Positions 46,829 to 56,471 of a stretch of DNA of 64,000 nt are shown here, piece by piece. The translations under genes were made by a program, and so were the position numbers. Every line of letters begins with the position of its first letter. Position 1 is the stretch's first letter. Below the pieces are notes generated by a model. The model did not search any database and had not been told where the DNA came from. It was given only the letters and a program-made list of their open reading frames with translations. The DNA is from Synechocystis sp. LKSZ1 (lineage in GTDB: Bacteria > Cyanobacteriota > Cyanobacteriia > Cyanobacteriales > Microcystaceae): contig NZ_AP031572.1 of the NCBI RefSeq assembly GCF_040436315.1, positions 1,798,001-1,862,000 of the forward strand, given 5' to 3'.

Positions 46829-47121
46829 ACCTTTGCCCCCTTGGTTTTTCTTAAGGGTATCCAGGCCCTAAAGGCCTTGAGAGGAAAAGGTTAACAGTTT
46901 CCAGATTGGCATCTCTAACCAATCATTGGCCCTCTGACGCTGATTCCCAATCCATAATATGTAAAGGGTTTGTTATTAGCAAGTATTCTGACTTAGAAAT
47001 TAAGTAATTTCATCACGGCTGTGGATTTGTGTTGGCCTTGCACTAAACTTTCCCCTTTGGGTTCGGTGACGCTTCCCCGCCAAAACCAATTGGGCCAACA
47101 CATCACTCCTAAGCTTGTTAG

Positions 47122-50034
47122 TTATATTAAGGCAAAATTAGACCCTGTAAATGAGCCAACGGCAAAATCGCTCTGACTATCAAAAATACCAACTAAGGCA
47201 ATTTCTGAGGCCGAGATTGTCCTGTTACTTCCCGAATTGAAGTAATAAAGATATCCGTTTCCATTATCGTAGGCTAAAATATATCCTTGGCCCCGGGCAG
47301 CACTGGCATTGAGGGTAGCATTATCTGTTCTCGTACTATTCGATAAACCATCTAACAACATCGAACCATTCAGGCTAGCACCTAAATCTACCCCTGTTTC
47401 TGTGTTGTTAAAATTAAACAGGAACAGATCGGTTGTGGCTGTATTGAGATTTACACTAGTGGCTTGACTGACGATTGCCGTTGTGGGGCTCCCTAAACCT
47501 ACACGAGTCGTCAAAGAGTCTGATAGAAGAACGGTATCGCCTACTGTCCAATCGGTAATAGTATTACGGTTGGCTGAGGTACTAATGGCACTTAAATCAA
47601 ACCGATCATAGCCATTCCCCCCCGTTAAAATATCTACGCCGCCACCACCTTTAAGTGTATTAATAGCATCATTCCCTGTCAAACTATTATTACCTGCATT
47701 TCCAGTACCATTAACTGCGGCACTGCCCGTTAAGGTTAACTTCTCCACTCCAGCAGGCAAGGTCGTGGTGATCGCAGTTGTTAGAGTATCGGTAATAGTT
47801 GTCACGACAGAAGGCGTTGAGCCTAACATCCCGTTACTTGGGTTAGAAAGGGTTAAAGTAAATGTTTCATCTGCTTCACTAAGCGCATCATTAAGAATAG
47901 AAATATTAATGGCTTGACTGGTTACTCCAGGATTAAAGGTTAACGTGCCACTGCTGCTGATGTAGTCCGAGCCTGAACTAGCCGTGCCATTGCTGGTGGT
48001 ATATTGGACTGTCAACGGTTTTGATCCCGCCGTATTGAGGGTGACGGTATAGCTGACAACCTGATTACTGGTCAAACCTTCTACAATTGTTTGCGGACTG
48101 CTTGCAATATTGACGATCGGAAAATCATTATCTGTATTAACTACACTGACATCGGTCGCGTCTAGCCCGTTGTAACGACTATCGCTGGAAACCGCGGGCG
48201 CCAAAACAATACTATAGGCTTGATTTCCATCTATTATGGTATCATTGACTCCAGTAATCGTTACTGTTTGGGCGATATTCCAATTACTATTGGTAAAGAC
48301 TATACTGCTGACATTGACTGTTCCTTCGTTGGGGTTACTACTGCTAAGCCCAATGGTGACATTCGCTGTCGGAGCTTGATTTAAGACGACTGTAAAGGTT
48401 GCCTGTCCTCCAGCTTCCGTCGTTGTTAACCCTGAGGTGGGGGAGACGAGAATGGCTGCATTCGCAACAGGTTGAACCAAATTTCCCGTGATATAGTATT
48501 GCCCGAGACTCCCGTAGTCGGAGTAGCCTGTGGTGAGATCCCCTTTGCCAACGCCATCAATAGCTAAGTAATAGGTTCCTGCATTCAGAAATACGTTGCT
48601 AAAATTAGCGGTAAGCAAATCAACGGGATTGGATTGAAATAAAAGCTGACCATTAGTATCATAAATTCCTGCCCAAATATCCAGGTTACTACTGCCACTG
48701 GGAGGTGTTAGGTACTCAATAGAGTAGTTACCATTATTGTAGATATAGGTCTGGGTAATGGGATTAATTGCTAAATTGATATCACCAGTCCCTGTACTGA
48801 ACTGAAACCAATCTTGATCCGTACTCCGTTCAATTAGTCCAAATTGATTGATATTCAGATTGCTGACACTGAGCAGACTCGCTGTTGCTAAGGTATTCCC
48901 AAAATCATCGCTCCGATAACTAAACCCATTCTGAGTGGTGATGATATTTAAATCATCTTCCAAATTGTTGGCATTGACATATTCTCCCTTGCTCCATTGG
49001 CTGAGGGGTTGGTAGTACCCCACGCCCATAATCGGGGCCCATCCGGTAGCCCCAGAACCATGGCCACTGTAATAACCATCTGTTGGCGTCCCATCATGAT
49101 CCAGTCCAAGATTATGACCGACTTCGTGGGTAATGGCTTCGGCAATATTTTTTTCACCATTGCCTAAATTTTCTGGAAAAACTAAGGCTGGTTTATAGTA
49201 ATCGCCAACGGAATCAAAGACATCGACATAGGCAATTCCTCCGTAATTCCCAAAATAGCTACTAATGGGGCTAATTAAGGCCCGAGTCCCATAAACCTGA
49301 TCGCTAGAACTACTACGAGTGAGGTAATCTTCGCTCAATAACTGAGTCGTGACATTAACATCAAAGGGGGCAAAATCCTCTGCGACCCGTTGCCAGATGG
49401 CTTGAATGCGGGCCAATTCCGTATCATTAAAGGCTGGATCACTATCTAAACTCCAGGCTGGGGCATTGATTGCATTTCCTCCATTTTCACTATTTGTCCA
49501 GGCTGTATTCGCGGGTAGAGTATGGCCATTGAAATCTAGATAAATGGTTTTAGTCGCCGTCGGCTTACTATGCAAAAAGAAGGTATTGGCTAGACTGGTG
49601 GTGGCCATCGCGACAGCCGGTGTGCCATTGGCCAAATCTGTAGTCTGGAAATTCAAAGTATTCGTACAAAAAGGACAACGGCAGGTCACTGCTGGGTTCT
49701 GCAGAGAATGCTCCTGAGCCACTTGGGGATTGAGCCAGCCATTACCCTGGAGCAAGGTGATTGCAGTTTCTTCCGGGGGGTTGATGAGGCCTAATGTGGG
49801 AGAGAAATCAAAATTGGCATCGAAGGATCTCGGTACACCCTCGATCAACACAGCAGTTAAGGTCTGCTCAGTTCCGGCCAGGACATCCGCAGACAGGCCC
49901 TTGCCTTGATAGGCGATGGTGATAGGAAGGGATGGGGTTTCGACGGCGGCCACTCGGTCTCCCGGTTGGTTAGGCAGGGTTAACCCAAAATCTAAATTGA
50001 GGAAAGATTGTAGGGGGGTAGAGAGAAAATTCAT
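47122..50034 (-). CDS. Secreted metzincin-type zinc metalloprotease with Calx-beta and RTX-type tail
   Basis: The protein is about 970 residues. The N-terminal part has a CRCPFC cysteine cluster (about 120). A metalloprotease domain spans about 170-380, with zinc site HEVGHNLGLDHDG (HExxHxxGxxHD, first His about residue 302) and a following Met-turn-like APIMGVGYY, the metzincin pattern. A pre-peptidase C-terminal-like beta domain (about 400-545) and two Calx-beta-like domains (about 545-760) follow. The C-terminal region (NSLTGNDAINTLKGGGG, GGNGYDRFDLSAI) is RTX-like but unrelated in detail to the shared tail of its neighbours. The active site looks complete. The ATG at 50034 follows GAGAGG; an upstream start at 50091 would add 19 residues with no clear RBS. 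Confidence 0.88.
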   Translation of the reverse strand: MNFLSTPLQSFLNLDFGLTLPNQPGDRVAAVETPSLPITIAYQGKGLSADVLAGTEQTLTAVLIEGVPRSFDANFDFSPTLGLINPPEETAITLLQGNGWLNPQVAQEHSLQNPAVTCRCPFCTNTLNFQTTDLANGTPAVAMATTSLANTFFLHSKPTATKTIYLDFNGHTLPANTAWTNSENGGNAINAPAWSLDSDPAFNDTELARIQAIWQRVAEDFAPFDVNVTTQLLSEDYLTRSSSSDQVYGTRALISPISSYFGNYGGIAYVDVFDSVGDYYKPALVFPENLGNGEKNIAEAITHEVGHNLGLDHDGTPTDGYYSGHGSGATGWAPIMGVGYYQPLSQWSKGEYVNANNLEDDLNIITTQNGFSYRSDDFGNTLATASLLSVSNLNINQFGLIERSTDQDWFQFSTGTGDINLAINPITQTYIYNNGNYSIEYLTPPSGSSNLDIWAGIYDTNGQLLFQSNPVDLLTANFSNVFLNAGTYYLAIDGVGKGDLTTGYSDYGSLGQYYITGNLVQPVANAAILVSPTSGLTTTEAGGQATFTVVLNQAPTANVTIGLSSSNPNEGTVNVSSIVFTNSNWNIAQTVTITGVNDTIIDGNQAYSIVLAPAVSSDSRYNGLDATDVSVVNTDNDFPIVNIASSPQTIVEGLTSNQVVSYTVTLNTAGSKPLTVQYTTSNGTASSGSDYISSSGTLTFNPGVTSQAINISILNDALSEADETFTLTLSNPSNGMLGSTPSVVTTITDTLTTAITTTLPAGVEKLTLTGSAAVNGTGNAGNNSLTGNDAINTLKGGGGVDILTGGNGYDRFDLSAISTSANRNTITDWTVGDTVLLSDSLTTRVGLGSPTTAIVSQATSVNLNTATTDLFLFNFNNTETGVDLGASLNGSMLLDGLSNSTRTDNATLNASAARGQGYILAYDNGNGYLYYFNSGSNRTISASEIALVGIFDSQSDFAVGSFTGSNFALI

Positions 50035-50241
50035 GGGGTTAACCTCTCGGTAACAGCAACTAGTTCCGTTAAAAGGGCCTAAACCGCCCAATAACTGCCT
50101 TCGATTTCACTGTAAACAAGTGCATCCCTAGCCAACAACAGAAAAAACACTGTACATCGGCAAATCAAGAAAACTGAAGGGCCAAAGTTCAGCAGATTTA
50201 CCGATAGCTCCAGAAAAAGTTCATCCTGCCAGGTCTCAGTG

Positions 50242-51294
50242 CTACAAAGTAAGAGGCGAGCAACAGGCCTTCATCAACCACGGGCCAATGGCTGTTAGGG
50301 GGAGAACCTCTTGGGCCGCCCCCAGTAGAATGGCCTCCCGAGGCATGCCAAACACAACACAGGTTTGCTCATCCTGGGCAACAGTCAAGCCTCCCATCGT
50401 GGCAATGGCCTGGAGCCCCTTTGCGCCATCCTTGCCCATCCCCGTTAATAAAATGCCAATGGATGCTGGCCCCCGGTGACGGGCCAAGGAATGAAACATC
50501 ACATCAATAGCAGGACAGTGGAGTTCTGTGATCAGGGGAGGGGTGGTTTGTAAACGACCCCGGCGATCAATTTCTAGGTTCAGGCGCTCTGGAGCGTAGT
50601 AAACGGTACCGCCTATCGGTTCCTCATCTGGAGCCGCAATTTTGACCCGCAGAGCACATTCTTGATTCATCCAGCTCACTAAGCCGCCTAAAAAACCCTC
50701 GCTAATATGCTGAGTACAGAGAATCGGTAGGGGAAATTGGGCCGGTAGGTGACTCAATATTTTAAAAACAGCCTGGGGGCCACCGGTAGAAGCGCCGATA
50801 CCGACAATACTCGGCCCCTGATCAAACCTAGGAATTGCCGGAGAAAATGAAGGCTTGGGCTCTAGGTGCTCTACTGGACGAAGGGGCCGAGTAAAAACCT
50901 TAACGCCGGCTAGAATCCGGATTTTGGTGAGCAATTCAGTTTTAATTTCCGCCTCACTCAGGCCAAGAACGGGTTTGGGTAAGACATCAATGGCCCCCGC
51001 TTGGAGGAGCTCACCAACCCTCTGCTCGTGGCCCTCCCCCACCGCGACACTGACCACTAAGATGGGCCGGGGAAAATGGGCCATGACTTGCTGAATCAGG
51101 GCCAGGCCATCCATCTCTTTCAGGTAGAAGTCCGTACAAATTACATCCGGTTTAGCCGCTGGAATCGCCTGGAGGGCTTCAACTCCCGATTGGGCCGACC
51201 CGACCACCACCAGGTCGGTAGCTGAATTGATGATGTTCTCTAGAATGTGGAGGGCAATGGGAGAATCTTCGACCAAAAAAACACGGATGGCCAT
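50242..51294 (-). CDS. cheB: Chemotaxis protein-glutamate methylesterase CheB
   Basis: The protein is 350 residues. It has an N-terminal receiver (phosphoacceptor Asp55 in DVICTDFYL; KPVLG for the conserved lysine), a linker, then the methylesterase domain with the Ser site GIGASTGGPQAVF, the His site CTQHISEGF and the Asp site LLTGMGKDGAKG. CheB removes methyl groups from chemoreceptors and so resets sensitivity. It is the last gene of the six-gene operon, 5 bp after the receiver gene. No cheR is in the window. Confidence 0.95.
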   Translation of the reverse strand: MAIRVFLVEDSPIALHILENIINSATDLVVVGSAQSGVEALQAIPAAKPDVICTDFYLKEMDGLALIQQVMAHFPRPILVVSVAVGEGHEQRVGELLQAGAIDVLPKPVLGLSEAEIKTELLTKIRILAGVKVFTRPLRPVEHLEPKPSFSPAIPRFDQGPSIVGIGASTGGPQAVFKILSHLPAQFPLPILCTQHISEGFLGGLVSWMNQECALRVKIAAPDEEPIGGTVYYAPERLNLEIDRRGRLQTTPPLITELHCPAIDVMFHSLARHRGPASIGILLTGMGKDGAKGLQAIATMGGLTVAQDEQTCVVFGMPREAILLGAAQEVLPLTAIGPWLMKACCSPLTL

Positions 51295-51299
51295 GGATT

Positions 51300-51713
51300 T
51301 TACACGACGCGCTTACTTGCCAACACCCGTATTTTCGTGACGAGGGTATCCCGGAGGCGTTCGTAATCGGTGGGGGTGCCAGTGTTGGGCTTGGGGAAGA
51401 AATCCAAGGCCCCCGCTTGCATCAAGTTATAGATATTGTCTATATCATTGGGTTGCACGGCGTTACTAATCACCAATACGGGCCGGGGAAACTGTTGCAT
51501 GACGGCCTTGGTAAATTCCAATCCATCCATGCCGGGCATCTGGAGGTCGGTACAAATCACATCCGGTTGGGTGCGGGCAATCACCTGGAGACCGGTGGCC
51601 CCATCCGTTGCAGTTCCCACCACTTCGACGGTATCAGAGGAATTAATCAAACGTTGGAGAATTTCTAGGGCGACGATGGAATCCTCGATCAAGACAACCT
51701 TAATTTTGCTCAT
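51300..51713 (-). CDS. CheB-like standalone receiver protein
   Basis: The protein is 137 residues and is a single receiver domain (VLIEDSIVALEILQRLI, phosphoacceptor Asp56 in DVICTDLQMP, lysine in FFPKP). It matches the receiver of the next gene, CheB, along its entire length, including the post-receiver helix TKIRVLASKRVV against TKIRILAGVKVF. It therefore looks like a CheB copy that lost the esterase domain rather than a classical CheY. It overlaps the CheA stop by 14 bp, so translation is probably coupled. Confidence 0.9.
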   Translation of the reverse strand: MSKIKVVLIEDSIVALEILQRLINSSDTVEVVGTATDGATGLQVIARTQPDVICTDLQMPGMDGLEFTKAVMQQFPRPVLVISNAVQPNDIDNIYNLMQAGALDFFPKPNTGTPTDYERLRDTLVTKIRVLASKRVV

Positions 51714-54027
51714 AAATCAATTTCCTTAAACTATCCAATAATAAACTCTGATCGAAGTCCCCTTTGGTCAGGTAGTCGTTAGCCCCAGCGTCTAGACCCC
51801 GACGACGGTCATCTTCCTTGGCTAAAGTGGTGACCAAAATAATCGGTAGCTGGTCGTAAGCCCCTAGACGACGAATTTGCTCTGTGAGTTCAAAGCCGGA
51901 AAGGTAGGGCATCTCGACATCAGACACCAGGGCCGCAAAGGGCCCCTCTGCCTGCACCTTCGCTAGGCCCTCTCGCCCATCGACCGCCACCGCAACTTCG
52001 TAGCCAGCCCCCTCCAAAATTCGTCGGAGTTGGGTCCGGATGGGGAGAGAATCTTCCACTAACAGAACCCGGGGTTTGCGGATGCCCGCCGGGGTGAAGT
52101 CACTAAGAACCCCCACCGTCTGCTCAACCTCTAGGAGGGCCGAGGGATTAAGCACATGGCAGACTTCGCCGGTACTGAGAATCGTAGCGCCTAGGAGGAG
52201 GGAAATGCCGCTGAGGAGGGGGTTGGGATTTTTGAGTTGAATCTCCTGGTAGTCCCACAGGCGATCGACGATCAGGCCTTGGTACTGGCCTTGGCCCTTG
52301 AGGACGACACAGGGCCGCTTACCCGCCTGTTCCTGCATGGGTTGGCCAACAATATCTCCCAAGGCCTTGAGGAGGAGCGGTTGGCCCTGCCAAAGAATAC
52401 AGGGCCGGCCCTCTAGCTGAAAAATCTGCTGAGGATCGAATAAAAAAGACAAGGCAACCCCATCAACGGGAAGGGCATAGCAATGGTCTTGAACACTAAC
52501 CAGTAAGACTGGAATCACACTGCGATTAGCCCGGAGCAAGATGCGAAATCGACAGCCTTGGCCCGGTTGCGATTCCACAGCCAATTCCCCCTGTAATTTT
52601 TCCACGCTGGCCTTAACCACATCGAGGCCAACGCCCCGGCCGGAAATAGCACTCACCTCACTTTTGGTTGAAAAGCCAGGGCGAAAAATCAGAGATTGAA
52701 TTTGTTCAGGGGCCATCAGGGCCAATTCGGTGGGGGTCAACAGTCCTTTTTTGACGGCTGTTTCACCAATCGCCCGGTCGTCTAGGCCCCGGCCGTCATC
52801 CTGCACTTCAATCACAATCTCACTGCCTCGGCTATAACCCCGTAACCAGAGATTCGCTTGGGGCGGTTTACCGAGACGGGTTCGCTCCGCGGGCGTTTCT
52901 AGGCCATGGTCGATGGCATTGCGGAGCAGATGGGTGAGGGGGGCCTTGATTTCATCTAAGATGCGGCGGTCTACTGCTGTCTCACTACCCTGGAGGTGCA
53001 ATTGCACGTCTTTGTTTTGTTGTTTACTCAGATCCCGCACCGTGCGTGGAAAAAGATTAAAAATTGTTGCAAAGGGAAGGAGTTGCAGTTTACGGACATC
53101 CCGTTCCAGGGCCTCCGTTACAATTTCGAGTCGCGTTGTATCGGTCTGGGTTTGGCTAGTCAGTAATTGCAAACACTGGCCCATTTTTTCCAAGGCCTGG
53201 TCGATCTGAGCAAAATGCTGTTGCAGGGGAGAGCGGTGGGGGCCCTCTAGGGCCAAGGCCTGACCCTGTTTACTAGCCCGCTGGGTATTTTCCCAAAGAA
53301 GATGGAGAGTTTGAAGAACCTCCAGTTGTCGCTGCATTCTCTGCTGGGTGACGGTGAGTTCCCCCGCGTGATTGACCAGTTGATCTAACTTGGCCCCATC
53401 CACACGAATGGTATCCAGGCGTTCGGCCTCGGGGCCAATCGTCGGCGCTGAAGTAAGGGCCACAGGTTCCGTCAAGGCTTCCAGTTCAAGCAGGGGGGAT
53501 GGCAGACTTGACGTAGCGGGTTCTGCCACCAGGGCCAGAAGCGCTTCGATGTCATCCTCTGGGGCATTCTGGGATAAGCTTTCTAGGGGCCAAGCCGAAC
53601 TGAGATCCGCCATCGTGGGGTTAGAGACCAGGGGCTCACTACTTTCTTCCAAGAGGGTCATTAACTGGGCCGCTGTATGAAAAACACTGACTTGACTCGG
53701 TTCCCCCGTTACTGCTTCCTGGGCAATTTTTTTGATGGCATCAACCCCCTGCAATAGGCCATCACAGACCTGGGGCGAAAATTGGCCCTGGCCCTGGTGA
53801 ATCGCACTTAAAACCTCTTCCAGGTGGTGGGTCAAGGATTCTGCCTCACTCACCCCCAACATACGGGAATCTCCCTTGAGAGAATGGGCCTCCCGTAACA
53901 ATTCCTCTAGTTTCGAGCGATCCTGGGGATGGCTTTCCAGCCAGAGCAGACCGGCTTCTAGGTTACTGAGATGTTCCGTGCTGGCGACCTGGTATAAATG
54001 ACGCAGTTCTTCATCTTCAATGAACAT
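51700..54027 (-). CDS. cheA: Hybrid CheA histidine kinase with C-terminal receiver
   Basis: The protein is 775 residues. It has an N-terminal Hpt domain (His48 in REAHSLKG), a linker, a dimerisation segment (TIRVDGAKLDQLVNHAGELTV, a CheA hallmark), an HATPase domain (HLLRNAIDHGLETPAE, VQDDGRGLD, SGRGVGLDVVK), a CheW-like domain and a C-terminal receiver (LVSDVEMPYLSGFELT; lysine in YLTKG). This is the layout of cyanobacterial PixL/PilL-type kinases. It lies 3 bp after the MCP gene and signals from that receptor to the receiver proteins in the operon. Confidence 0.95.
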   Translation of the reverse strand: MFIEDEELRHLYQVASTEHLSNLEAGLLWLESHPQDRSKLEELLREAHSLKGDSRMLGVSEAESLTHHLEEVLSAIHQGQGQFSPQVCDGLLQGVDAIKKIAQEAVTGEPSQVSVFHTAAQLMTLLEESSEPLVSNPTMADLSSAWPLESLSQNAPEDDIEALLALVAEPATSSLPSPLLELEALTEPVALTSAPTIGPEAERLDTIRVDGAKLDQLVNHAGELTVTQQRMQRQLEVLQTLHLLWENTQRASKQGQALALEGPHRSPLQQHFAQIDQALEKMGQCLQLLTSQTQTDTTRLEIVTEALERDVRKLQLLPFATIFNLFPRTVRDLSKQQNKDVQLHLQGSETAVDRRILDEIKAPLTHLLRNAIDHGLETPAERTRLGKPPQANLWLRGYSRGSEIVIEVQDDGRGLDDRAIGETAVKKGLLTPTELALMAPEQIQSLIFRPGFSTKSEVSAISGRGVGLDVVKASVEKLQGELAVESQPGQGCRFRILLRANRSVIPVLLVSVQDHCYALPVDGVALSFLFDPQQIFQLEGRPCILWQGQPLLLKALGDIVGQPMQEQAGKRPCVVLKGQGQYQGLIVDRLWDYQEIQLKNPNPLLSGISLLLGATILSTGEVCHVLNPSALLEVEQTVGVLSDFTPAGIRKPRVLLVEDSLPIRTQLRRILEGAGYEVAVAVDGREGLAKVQAEGPFAALVSDVEMPYLSGFELTEQIRRLGAYDQLPIILVTTLAKEDDRRRGLDAGANDYLTKGDFDQSLLLDSLRKLIYEQN

Positions 54028-54030
54028 AAG

Positions 54031-55386
54031 CTAGACCATTTCCTTCAGTGACTGGGCCGATTCCGAGAGTTCCTGGGTGGCGGCTCTCACTTGCGTCACG
54101 CTACTCGCTGCCTCCCGAGCGCCTAGGTTGATGGCATTCATGGCGGATACGGCCTGCTGTACCCCAACGGCCTGTTGCTTGGAACTGAGGGCAATTTGCT
54201 GGGTATTCATGGAAATATTTTGGATAGCATCGGCAATGCGTTGGAAAGCACGTACTGTTGAATTAGCCAAACGGATGCTTTCAATGGCCTTCTTGCTACC
54301 TTCATCGGTGACCATCACCGTGCTATTGATCGAGGCCTGAATTTCCCGAATCAGAAAGCTGATTTTTTCTGCCGATTGTTTACTCTGGTCGGCCAACTTA
54401 CGGACTTCCTGGGCTACCACCGAGAACCCTTTACCCTGCTCTCCCGCCCGTGCCGCCTCTACTGCCGCATTCAGGGCCAAAATGTTGGTTTGGTTGGCGA
54501 TATCGGCCACCAATTCCGAAACTGTTGTGATTTGAGAGGTCTGTTCGCTTAAATGGATGATTTTTTCGGCAATGGAAGAGACATTTTTCTTGAGAACCCC
54601 AATCCCTTGTACCGTGGTTTGAATCGATTCTTTGGCAGAGTTAGAAAGCTCTAGGGCCTGCTGGGCACTGGCAGCCGCCGTGTTGGCTTGTTCTGCTGAT
54701 TGACGGGAAGAGGCGCCCAATTCTTCCATGGTGGTGGTGGTTTGGTTCACCGAGGCGGCCTGTTGAGAGATCACCTTATCCTGTTCTGAAATCGAAGCCG
54801 CAATTTCCGTCGAAGATGCCGCCAGTTCACTCGAGGTTTGCTTCAATGTGTTGGTTAGATTCCGCAGAACTAAAAACGCCCCCACAACCACCGCAAAGGA
54901 CAACAGTAGAGAAAGGGTCTCTAACGACTTGGCCAACTGCTCATCGTTTTTGGCCTGGGCCTCGGCCGTTCCCACCATTCTGTCCGTTGTCCCAAAAAAG
55001 GTTTCACTGAGTTGAAAAAGCTCTGCTTCATTGGGGGCCGGCTGGGCTAGGAGTCCTTCAATCTTTTTCCATTCGTTTTGGACATCGAGGAGGGCCGCTC
55101 GAAAGACTGGATCGGTAGCAGGAGGTAACTTGAGGGCCTCATCACCGTTAAGCAGGCCATTAATTCGCTGACTGGTTTTTTGCTTCAGGCCGTTGATGAC
55201 CTCTGGCTTACCATTGTTTAATTTCAGCTTTACTAACCGCTGGGTTCCCCCTCGAACCAAACCGGCTTGGTTGACAATGGTAGAATCCCTCGCAATATTG
55301 CCAGTTAAAATCATGAGCATGGCATCTAAGGTCGCCAACACCAGAATGCTCGCAATAATAATGGAACCCTGGGTTTGAATTTTCAT
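54031..55386 (-). CDS. Methyl-accepting chemotaxis protein
   Basis: The protein is 451 residues. A transmembrane segment at about 8-30, a short periplasmic helical sensor (about 30-160, [15 protein letters not shown]), a second transmembrane segment at about 162-180 and a long cytoplasmic signalling coil. The hairpin tip has [18 protein letters not shown] and [16 protein letters not shown], the site of CheA/CheW docking. No HAMP or GAF domain is obvious, so it is not a phytochrome-type PixJ photoreceptor. The stimulus cannot be predicted. Confidence 0.92.
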   Translation of the reverse strand: MKIQTQGSIIIASILVLATLDAMLMILTGNIARDSTIVNQAGLVRGGTQRLVKLKLNNGKPEVINGLKQKTSQRINGLLNGDEALKLPPATDPVFRAALLDVQNEWKKIEGLLAQPAPNEAELFQLSETFFGTTDRMVGTAEAQAKNDEQLAKSLETLSLLLSFAVVVGAFLVLRNLTNTLKQTSSELAASSTEIAASISEQDKVISQQAASVNQTTTTMEELGASSRQSAEQANTAAASAQQALELSNSAKESIQTTVQGIGVLKKNVSSIAEKIIHLSEQTSQITTVSELVADIANQTNILALNAAVEAARAGEQGKGFSVVAQEVRKLADQSKQSAEKISFLIREIQASINSTVMVTDEGSKKAIESIRLANSTVRAFQRIADAIQNISMNTQQIALSSKQQAVGVQQAVSAMNAINLGAREAASSVTQVRAATQELSESAQSLKEMV

Positions 55387-55445
55387 AAAAATTAAGCCTC
55401 ATTTGATTAGTTAATTAAGTGTCAAGAAAGCCTGAATCGCTAACC

Positions 55446-56465
55446 CTAATTGAGGGCACTCAAGCTGATTATCATGCGAGCGGGATCTAGGACACTGACT
55501 AGTTTTTCTTGCTGGAGAATTGTCCCCATGAGATGGCGCTCTTTATGGGTTAGGGCCTGAGCTTGAAGGGCTTCGACCTCTATTTCTATCACATCCTGAA
55601 CCTGATCCATCACAATTCCAATGCTGGTTTCTTCAACTTCTAGTACCACTGCTTTACGGGGTTTGGCTTTAGAAGCGAAGGAAAGATGGAGAAGGGAATG
55701 AATATCAACAATGGTTAGGATTTCGCCCCGTAAATTAATGTTGCCGACGATATAGGCTGGGGCACAAGGAACAGGAAAATACTGCTCAATATCGATAAAT
55801 TCTCGAATTTTTTCGAGGGGAAAAGCAATCAACGCCTCGGACAGTTGAATCACTGCAAACGCAGCTTTTTCTTGTTTGTTTTCTCCTTGGGAAAGCTGGG
55901 CTAAATTGATACTCCGTTGATGCAGGTTTTGACGCTCTGAAACCGTCAGATGAGGGGCATACTGTTCATAAAAATTGCCTAAAATACTGGCGTCTCCAGT
56001 TTCGGTTTCTACCTGGCCCAATTGGGCTACGGCCGCTGGGGCACGGATCAGCGTTTCGGGATTGAGGAGAGGGACTAAAGTGTCTTCGGTACGAATTAGG
56101 CCCTGTAGAAAAGCGGTACTCACCGGATTATCATGACCATAATCCGGTTCTGCCTCTAGTTGCTTTGGTGATACTTCAAGAACCCCATCAACCCCATGGA
56201 CGATCAAGCCAACGAGCAATTTCTGCCATTCGAAAATAATGACACTGTCCTTCGGCGAACAGACGGGCTGGGCTAGGCCTAGGCGCTTAGCTAAATGCAT
56301 CATCGGTACTGTTTTGCCGCGTAAGTTCAAAACGCCGACGATATCCGTAGGGGGCTCCGGTAGGGGGATAAGTTCTGGTAATAAAAAGATTTCCTTGACC
56401 AATTCTAGGGCCAGCGCGTAGGGACGGTCTTGGAGGTAAAAACGGAGGTAGCGATAATTATCCAT
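55446..56465 (-). CDS. cheW: Tandem CheW-domain coupling protein
   Basis: The protein is 339 residues with two CheW domains: residues 1-140 (ALALELVKEIFLLPELIPL, GVLNLRGKTVPMMHLAKRL) and about 190-339 (ALIAFPLEKIREFIDIEQYF, GNINLRGEILTIVDIHSLL). A single CheW links receptors to CheA; the double form could bridge more partners in the array. It lies 6 bp after the PatA-type regulator and 59 bp before the MCP gene. Confidence 0.9.
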   Translation of the reverse strand: MDNYRYLRFYLQDRPYALALELVKEIFLLPELIPLPEPPTDIVGVLNLRGKTVPMMHLAKRLGLAQPVCSPKDSVIIFEWQKLLVGLIVHGVDGVLEVSPKQLEAEPDYGHDNPVSTAFLQGLIRTEDTLVPLLNPETLIRAPAAVAQLGQVETETGDASILGNFYEQYAPHLTVSERQNLHQRSINLAQLSQGENKQEKAAFAVIQLSEALIAFPLEKIREFIDIEQYFPVPCAPAYIVGNINLRGEILTIVDIHSLLHLSFASKAKPRKAVVLEVEETSIGIVMDQVQDVIEIEVEALQAQALTHKERHLMGTILQQEKLVSVLDPARMIISLSALN

Positions 56466-56471
56466 GCGGGG

